From: Bufo bufo
Taxonomy: Eukaryota > Chordata > Amphibia > Anura > Bufonidae
Length of the DNA: 64,000 nt
NCBI RefSeq assembly: GCF_905171765.1
Contig: NC_053390.1
Location: forward strand, 307,648,984-307,712,983
Direction: 5' to 3'
Shown here: positions 44,601 to 53,600 of the stretch, one piece after another
How positions within the stretch are numbered: position 1 is the stretch's first letter
Layout of the letters: each line of letters opens with the position of its first letter
The notes under the pieces: generated by a model
Databases searched by the model: none
Seen by the model: only the letters and a program-made list of their open reading frames with translations
Told to the model about the DNA's origin: nothing
Made by a program: the position numbers and the translations under genes

Positions 44601-47600
44601 TGAGTAAATAACTACTGGCATACATTTATAACACAGCTGTCAGTTACACAACTGCTCTCTACACAGTAAATGGCTTGTTACACCTCTCAAGGATACGTTT
44701 ACATGGCAGAATGCAATGTATTTAAGCATCTAAAACACTCATAATATGCACCAAAATAGGTTTAAAAAAATTCTTGAAAACTTTGTTTTCTATTGAAAAT
44801 GTGCGATGTTGGTCAATCAGCACATATTTTTACACTGCTTTTTCGAACTGGCATGTCACTTCTTGAAGCATTGTAGGCAGTGTTTTTTCCCCATTAGTTA
44901 ATGGGAGGGCATAATATACTCTCCTAATACACTGGTGTGCTATGTAGAGTGTATTTTGCAGCCTTTTACGTGGACGATTTTGAAAAAGTTCAGCTAGTGT
45001 ATTACGCTGGGAGAGCTTGCCCTAAAGGTGAAGCATTATGATTGAGCGTCTACTTACTGTGCGGTTCTCAACCAGTCTCATGATGGCTGGATTTTCCGTC
45101 AATGACTTCCCAGAAACTTTTTCTAAGATGATGTGGGCAAGATCCTGCATATACAGCATAAGCAGCTGATCCTTCAGCTCTAGGAAGCTAAGACCCTATA
45201 AGAAACGGCTAGAGATTCAGTCACAATGTACTAGACACACACACTTTGTTGGATAGACACTTCTCATTACATTTTTCTAATAATAAGACTGTGAAACAGA
45301 AATCAAGCAATTCACTATCTTTCCCCCGTTATAGTTTTAAATTTTCAGGTTTACTCAACCATCCATGTCAAAACTTATTCCCCTCCAAGTCCAAATTAGG
45401 GGGTTGGGCTGACTTACAATCCAATATTTAAGCTTTTGTGACCCACACCTGCTTTGGTTCGAAAGGTAAAAAAAAAAAAAAAATAAAATAAAATTCGGTT
45501 TCCAGAGATTTCCTCATGACAGCACCACAGGAGGTTGTTCCTCTTTGACCTTCTTGGGACAGGAAACAGAGGTTAAAAAGGTCCCTCCCACATCCACCCA
45601 CCAGTGTGTTTCCAGATTACTACACCGATTCATTAAAATCAGAAAATCTTATATGCAATATTTACATAGTAGTTAGTAAGGAAGGGAATTTACGGGTGCT
45701 GTCATGAGGGAATCTCTGGAAACCGAATTACCGTTAAGTCTAATTCCTATTTTCCAGCTCATCCCTCAGGAGACATACCAAATTATAATTTAGGGGGGGA
45801 CCAAGTCTAAAGACAACATATCTCAGATATTTATCATTAGATAAAAATACCATTCCATAGGATCAGGAATAAACCCGAGACAGAAACTTTTTATTCGGCC
45901 AGAAAACGAAATCTTGATGACAGAATTTGTGAACCCAGTCGTAACTCTGAAATGTCTCTTTATCTGCATCCTTGATCAACGGTCCTACCTCTGTTTATAA
46001 ACTAAAATATTTAATTAAAAGGAAGAATAATCGTCTTATTAGACATCGGCCATAAAAGGGATGCCCTTTACCTGTAAGCCTATGTGGTAAGTATTGTGTA
46101 AAAGCGACTCGTTCTAAAACCAGATAAAATATTGTAACATCATATATAACCACTGCACCGAGTAAAAGTTTACTGTAGACCCCCATTGCAGTTCATTCCC
46201 AAGAGCTTAATCGTTAAAAAATGATAAACAGCTAACTCCGGAAAGTCTACAAGGTATATGTAAGAAAACCGAGCCAAGCTGACAGCACTGGCACACGGCA
46301 GCATGGACATCAACGATGAGGTAATTAAACTGTACCGTTAACTTCCTACTGGTCCAGAACAAGCTTGAGATCCCGAACCAGGAGGTGTTGGTATGAACTC
46401 AAGGGAGAAGAAAGGAGAAAGAATCCACCCAACTAAACCAGGCCAAACGAGAACCCAGCTGCCCGCATAACTTCAAGGTCAGAGGCAGTCTTAAGGGTTT
46501 CACAAGATCTTTACATGGCACTAGCCAGAAGACACAGGGACCGAGGAGTGGCAAATGGTTACAGGACCTGTACAGCGTACATAGCCGCAGCTTATATGTG
46601 CGAGCATGGCAGAAAGTGTGAATGTGGACAGAGGAATGCACAGTCTATATTGCCGTTTTGTAGCTCCCTGGGTTGGCGTGCAGTGAGGGAAGTCTCCTTC
46701 CCGGAGGCGACAGAGGTGCCCTTGAGGTTATGGGTATTAGGTGCAATGAACGCAGGGTCCCTAATGTTCATGACATCAGCACCATTAGATGCAAATAGAT
46801 AGAGAACAGTTTAGTTGGGCATAAGTTGACATTTAGTCAAATCACTTGTCCTGAGGTAGATATACCAATTTATTGCCGTATAAGGGACAGCTGTAATCGA
46901 TACAAGAAGAATTCCCAGCCAGGATTATGCTGCCTCCCATTATAACAGGTCTGGGTAGGATCTTTACAAAATTTCAGTGCTCTGGTCACATTAATGTTCC
47001 TTTAACTTCAGGCTGACCCATACTACCTCCAGGTGTAGAGTATACTTTACCCGTACACATATATGTCTAGTACTCCTTGAATTACATACAATTTCTATTA
47101 ATATTGTCCACATTGTCCCTGGTGGAATGTGGCTCCAATACAGCTTTGCGCTAAACTGTATATCGTAAATAGGCACTGTAGGCTACTCCTGTCACACTGG
47201 GTCCTTACCTGAGGTTTTCGCCTTAGGACCCCTTTAGCTTTAACTTAACTTCCTGCCTATCTTGTTACTTTTATGTGTCCTGACACCAGTAGGAGGCAAG
47301 TGTCGGCAGGCCCGGCACCGAAGCCACGAGGCGGCACGTTTCCAGGCACCGAAGGCACGAGGCGGCACGCCAGCCACAGTGTAAATTTTTCCTAGATAAG
47401 GAATCAAGTCAGACATACTTTAAGCCAGGTTGCTAGCCTGAGAGATTTAAGTCTGCGACCTTGTCAATTAAATGCAACCTGAAAACTTTAACTCCACATT
47501 CAGTCCTCATTAAAGAAACAGGTGATGCTACTATTATCTGAGCTCCCATTTAGAGCCACACACAGATTCTCAATTAAAGTAATTAGAACTGTTAAGGCAA

Positions 47601-50600
47601 TCCAGCTGGTTAAACACATGCATGGTTTACTTACCTGACAAATAGTTTGCATGGTTTACTTACCAGTCTTAGAGTATGTGCTGCCAAAGCAAGCACCAAT
47701 ATTGTCATGCAGCATCTGTCAACACTTGCATATGGAGCATTGGTAAGGAGACAAGGCCCCATCCAGCTACCGTCTGTTTTAGGCGCACTGAGGCGCGATC
47801 CTGCTGAACTCCATTAAGGAACAATAGATCTAAGCTCCATAACCACCAGCTACATTACCCACTAGTCAGGGTTAGGAGCAAGCCAGAGGGACCCACATAA
47901 AGGGTTTATTGGCACGGCCACTTTATAGGGTAGGAAGGATGAGGATAAACCCACCGATCGAACCTAGGCCATCAGAGAACCCACCTATAGGCTCAGATTC
48001 CGCCAGGTGGGTTCCGGGCTGCTAAGGGACCTCTTCTCCGAGGTGTTAGCAGGGCTATTCGAGGTCTGGAAGGAGAGGCCGGACACCCCCCGATCCTAAT
48101 CCCAGCCTTAGGCCCTAAGGCTGGGTTCAGACCTGAGCGTATTCGATATGCGCTTTTTACAGGCGTTTTTATCGGGCGTTTGTATCAGGCGGTTTTAATG
48201 GGCGGAAACAAGCAAACGCCCATTTAGGCGCGTTCCCGCTGAAGTCTATGGGCGGGAACGCGCGACAATACGCCCTAAAGAAGCTCCTGTACTTCTTGAG
48301 GCGTAGGACGTTTTACAGCGCGTTCGTACGCGCTGTAAAACGCTCAGGTGAGAACCATGCCCATAGGGAAACATTGGTTTTTGCCTGTTGAGCGTTTTAC
48401 AGTGAGTAGGAACGCGCTGTAAAAAGCTCCGGTCTGAACCCAGCCTTAAGATTCTTGTAGAATCTCTTCAACCCTAGAGCAGGGAACCTCTCTGCGTCTA
48501 TCCCCTGTAGGGTCAGGAAAAACTCTGGTGGGTGGTGGTGGTAGGGACCTTTTAACCTCTCTGTTTCCTGTCCCAAGTAGGTCAAAGGGGAACAACCTCC
48601 TGTGGTGATGTCATGAGGGATGAGCTGGAAAAAAACATTTATGAATGCACTGTAATGAGGGAGTATTCTGGTACTGCCATGGTCGTAATGTCCTGTAGAA
48701 TAAAGTTAAGATGCTATTTATACTGCACAGTTTAAAGATTCTTCCGGGACCCAGCAATCCATTCTTAACCCCTTCTATCCCAGGCCAGTTTTCACCTTCC
48801 TGCCCAAGCCATTTTTTTGCAAATCTGACGTGACATTGGTACATTTGAGTTGATATATTTCACCTTTATTTATAAAATAAAAATCCCAAATTTACCAAAA
48901 TTTTCTAAATTAGAATTTCTCTACTTTTAAAGGGGTTCTGCAGTTCTTCTTAACTGATGATCTATCCTCTGGATAGATCATCAGCATCTAATCGGCAGTG
49001 GTACGACTCTTGGGACCCCCGCCGTTCAGCCATCCTGTAGCGCCACGGTCTTCTCTGAGTTTCCCTCAGGCCCAGTGACGTTGTGACTAGTATCACTGGC
49101 CTGGGAGGGGCTAAACCCCATTCAAGTGAAACAGCTGATTGGAGGGGGTGGTGAATTGCTGTAGGGGCACATGGCAGGACTCAGAAGGGAAGGAGCGCCA
49201 CATGGCTTTTTATGTAAAACTTTTTTTTTTAACTTCTTTTTTGTCCCACTGTGGGGCTTCAACTTTTGGGGGTCTGATCCCCTCTGCAATGCATTACAAT
49301 ACATGTGTATTTAATGCATTGGCTGTCAGTGTATTACCATTGTAACACACTGACAGCTTTCTTGCCTATGAGATCAAGGGGGCTGGGTTACACAGGATTC
49401 CGTAGAAGGTAGCCACGATGCCTACAGCAGGCATCGGGCTGCCTTTCCAGCCATCGAGTCCCCGTCACTGCAGGGTGGGGACCCGATGAGGACAGGGAGG
49501 GAGTCCCCTCCACTAACCACGTACATGCCACGGTCAGCGATGACCGCGGCATAGCAAAGATTAAAGCGCTAGCATAGTGTATTCCTGCATCCACTTTATC
49601 AGAGCGCCGTACCTATACAGCGCTGGGGCTTAAATCACATCCCGCAGCGCCGTACATGTACGTTAACCGATCAAGAGAACGGGGTCCCGTTTCCCCTACA
49701 GGCCCCTTGCTGCTCCTTAAAATTACTGGAGCGGCTGGTCACACATGTGCACGGCTGCTTTATTCATTTCTAGGGGAGTTCCAAAGATAGCTGAGTACGG
49801 TGCTTAGCAATCTCTGGACCTCCCACAGAAATGAATAGAGCACCCGTTCTTGTGATCATGGAGGTTCCAGTGGTAGGACCCCCACTGATCTGGTAGTTAT
49901 TCCCTATCCTGTGGATAGGAGATAACTTGTACCTACCTGAATACCCCTTTCAGTGTTTCCTGCATTTTTTGAGCCATGCATATAACCATGGAAACTAGCA
50001 CTTTTGAGATCAGAAGGTACAATGCTACTAGGGATCTCATGATAGGTTTTCCCCTCACCTTTTCTGTTGGGTAGACCCCATTGCGGATCTTCTCAGTTAG
50101 GTTCTGTACATGTGCTGTGACCGCTGTTACCTGGCAAGGCAAACAAAGTGTCAAAACACAGTAATAGAATTCACTGAAGAATTAACCTTCTTTAACATTA
50201 GGGAATCACAGACAAGACATGCATCTGTTGACCTTGTATATTCACACATCAGTGGTTTTCCACGGACCATAGGTCAGGGATGACACCAGGGAAGCACATC
50301 CTATTTTTGGTCGTGAGTGAAGATCTCTCATGTACATTATAGTCTATGGGCCATGAAAATCATGGAGAAAACAAGGATGCCATGCGCGCTTGGTCCATAG
50401 TTTTCACTGACCACTGGTAGAATAAACCCTGGAAATTGATTTTCAGCCTAGCAGTGAGTGGATTAAGGATGCCACAAGGGCAAAAAACTGACAAACGGAC
50501 CAAACATGGATACTTCACGGACGAACCACTGACCACCTTGTCAAGGATGTCACCACAGACATGGACATGTAAAAGAGGCCTTAGAGCACCACCTCACCTA

Positions 50601-53600
50601 CCTGTTCTTGTATTGTACTAAGCAACGCCGTAACTGCTGATAGATCTTCAGATATTATACCCTACAGCAATAAAAAAAAAGGATATCAATTAATACATTT
50701 AAAATGTCGACAGCCCCTCTTCCCAGATTTTTTTTTGTATTTTTTTTTAAATATACCCATTATACCTTATACCTATTTAGAGGATGTCATTAATTTCAGA
50801 TTGTTGGATGTCAGAATCCCGGCACCCCCGCCGATCAGCTGTATGAAGGGGCCATGGCACTAGAGCTGCGTCCTCTTCAGGGTTTGCCTGCTTCGGTGGA
50901 CGTTGCAGTGCTGCAGTGTGATTACAGCTTCTTCTCCCGTTCACATGAATGGGACACACTGCAGCACTACAACGTACACCGGAGCAGGCAAACCCTGAAG
51001 AGGACGCAGTTCTCACACTAGTGCCATGGCCTCTTCATACAGCTGATCGGTTGTGGGGCCCAAGAGTTAGATCTCCACTAATCATATACTGATGACCTAT
51101 CTTGAGAATAGGTCATCAATATCAAGAAACCAGAATACCACTTTAATTTTGACAATTCTGGAATCACTTAAATTGGCAAATCTACTCTAATACATTTTTT
51201 ACTGTACTGAAGACGGCTGAAGTCAATGTGACAATATGCACTGACAGATGCAATACGAGGGGATCCTCAATTTCCAACACCCAAAGTTAAATGTGTTTTT
51301 CAGGAGTACAATACTGATGACCTATCCTCAGGATAGATCGACAATATCTGATGGGCGAGGATCCGACTCCTGGCACCCCCACCGAACAGCTGTTTGACAA
51401 AAAAAATGCTGTTAGACAAAAAAAAAAAAAAAACTTGCCTGTTTTTTCAATTTTCTACTGACTTTTAGCTAATATCTGGAGCCTTCTACCGCAAAAGATA
51501 CATGTGCCAAAAAAAAGCACTAAAGCTGCAAACTCAACATGGGTGTTTTCTGCACAGTCCGTAAAAATAGGAAACTTTTTTCCTGTGTCAGTGGAAAAAA
51601 AAAAATATAGATGTGTGTGATTTTTTTGAGGCTGGTGGTACATGACTAGATTATTTTGGTGGTAATTATTTTACAGCTCACAGTAAATGCTGGTAATGAG
51701 GTCTAATCAGTATATTGAGCTATAGATCACTGATAAACCTTTATCATTCATTATGGTTTTCCAATTTGTCCGGTAAAAATTTTTGGCTGCCCGTGATTTT
51801 GCAATCCAGAAAAAAGAAAAATTCTGATTGCTAACCTTGCTGCAACATGTCCTGCTTTTCTTTTCACTGTAGCCAGGCATTTGCTTTAAGTTAAAAAAAG
51901 TATAAATAAATAAATATATACACTGCTCAAAAAAATAAAGGGAACACAAAAATAACACATCCTAGATCTGAATTAATTAAATATTCTTCTGAAATACTTT
52001 GTTCTTTACATAGTTGAATGTGCTGACAACAAAATCACACAAAAGAAAAAAATGGAAATCTAATTTTTTAACCTATGGAGGTCTGGATTTGGAATCACCC
52101 TCAAAATTAAAGTGGAAAAACACACTACAGGCTGATCCAACTTTGATGTAATGTCCTTAAAACAAGTCAAAATGAGGCTCAGTAGTGTGTGTGGCCTCTA
52201 CGTGCCTGTATGACCTCCCTACAACGCCTGTGCATGCTCCTGATGAGGTGGCGGACGGTCTCCTGAGGGATCTCCTCCCAGACCTGGACTAAAGCATCTG
52301 CCAACTCCTGGACAGTCTGTGGTGCAACGTGACGTTGGTGGATAGAGCGAGACGTGATGTCCCAGATGTGCTCAATTGGATTCAAGTCCGGGGAACGGGC
52401 GGGCCAGTCCATAGCATCAATGCCTTCGTCTTGCAGGAAGTGCTGACACACTCCAGCCACATGAGGTCTAGCATTGTCTTGCATTAGGAGTAACCCAGGG
52501 CCAACCGCACCAGCATATGGTCTCACAAGGGGTCTGAGGATCTCATCTCGGTACCTAATGGCAGTCAGGCTACCTCTGGCGAGCACATGGAGGGCTGTGC
52601 GGCCCTCCAAAGAAATGCCACCCCACACCATTACTGACCCAATGCCAAACCGGTCATGCTGGAGGATGTTGCAGGCAGCAGAACGTTCTCCACGGCGTCT
52701 CAAGACTCTGTCACGTCTGTCACATGTGCTCAGTGTGAACCTGCTTTCATCTGTGAAGAGCACAGGGCGCCAGTGGCGAATTTGCCAATCTTGGTGTTTT
52801 CTGGCAAATGCCAAACGTCCTGCACGGTGTTGGGCTGTAAGCACAACCCCCACCTGTGGACGTCGGGCCCTCATATCACCCTCATGGAGTCTGTTTCTGA
52901 CCGTTTGAGCAGACACATGCACATTTGTGGCCTGCTGGAGATCATTTTGCAGGCCTCTGGCAGTGCTCCTCCTGTTCCTCCTTGCACAAAGGCGGAGGTA
53001 GCGGTCCTGCTGCTGGGTTGTTGCCCTCCTACGGCCTCCTCCACATCTCCTGATGTACTGGCCTGTCTCCTGGTAGCACCTCAATGCTCTGGACACTACG
53101 CTGACAGACACAGCAAACCTTCTTGCCACAGCTCGCATTGATGTGCCATCCTGGATAAGCTGCACTACCTGAGCCACTTGTGTGGGTTGTAGACTCCGTC
53201 TCATGCTACCACTAGAGTGAAAGCACCACCAGCATTCAAAAGTGACCAAAACATCAGCCAGGAAGCATAGGAACTGAGAAGTGGTCAGGTCACCACCTGC
53301 AGAACCACTCCTTTATTGGGGGTGTCTTGCTAATTGCCTATAATTTCCACCTGTTGTCTATCCCATTTGCACAACAGCATGTGAAATTGATTGTCACTCA
53401 GTGTTGCTTCCTAAGTGGACAGTTTGATTTCACAGAAGTGTGATTGACTTGGAGTTACATTGTGTTGTTTAAGTGTTCCCTTTATTTTTTTGAGCAGTGT
53501 ATATATATTAGTGTTGGTCCAACACCAAAGTGCTCGAGTACAACACATCGGGATGCTGGGGTGCTCTACCGAGCACCCGTGTATAATGGAAGTCAATGGG

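Noticed and set aside
52474..53141. + strand open frames of 144 and 161 codons
   Set aside because: They are antisense shadows of the Tc1 transposase gene and have no motifs of their own.
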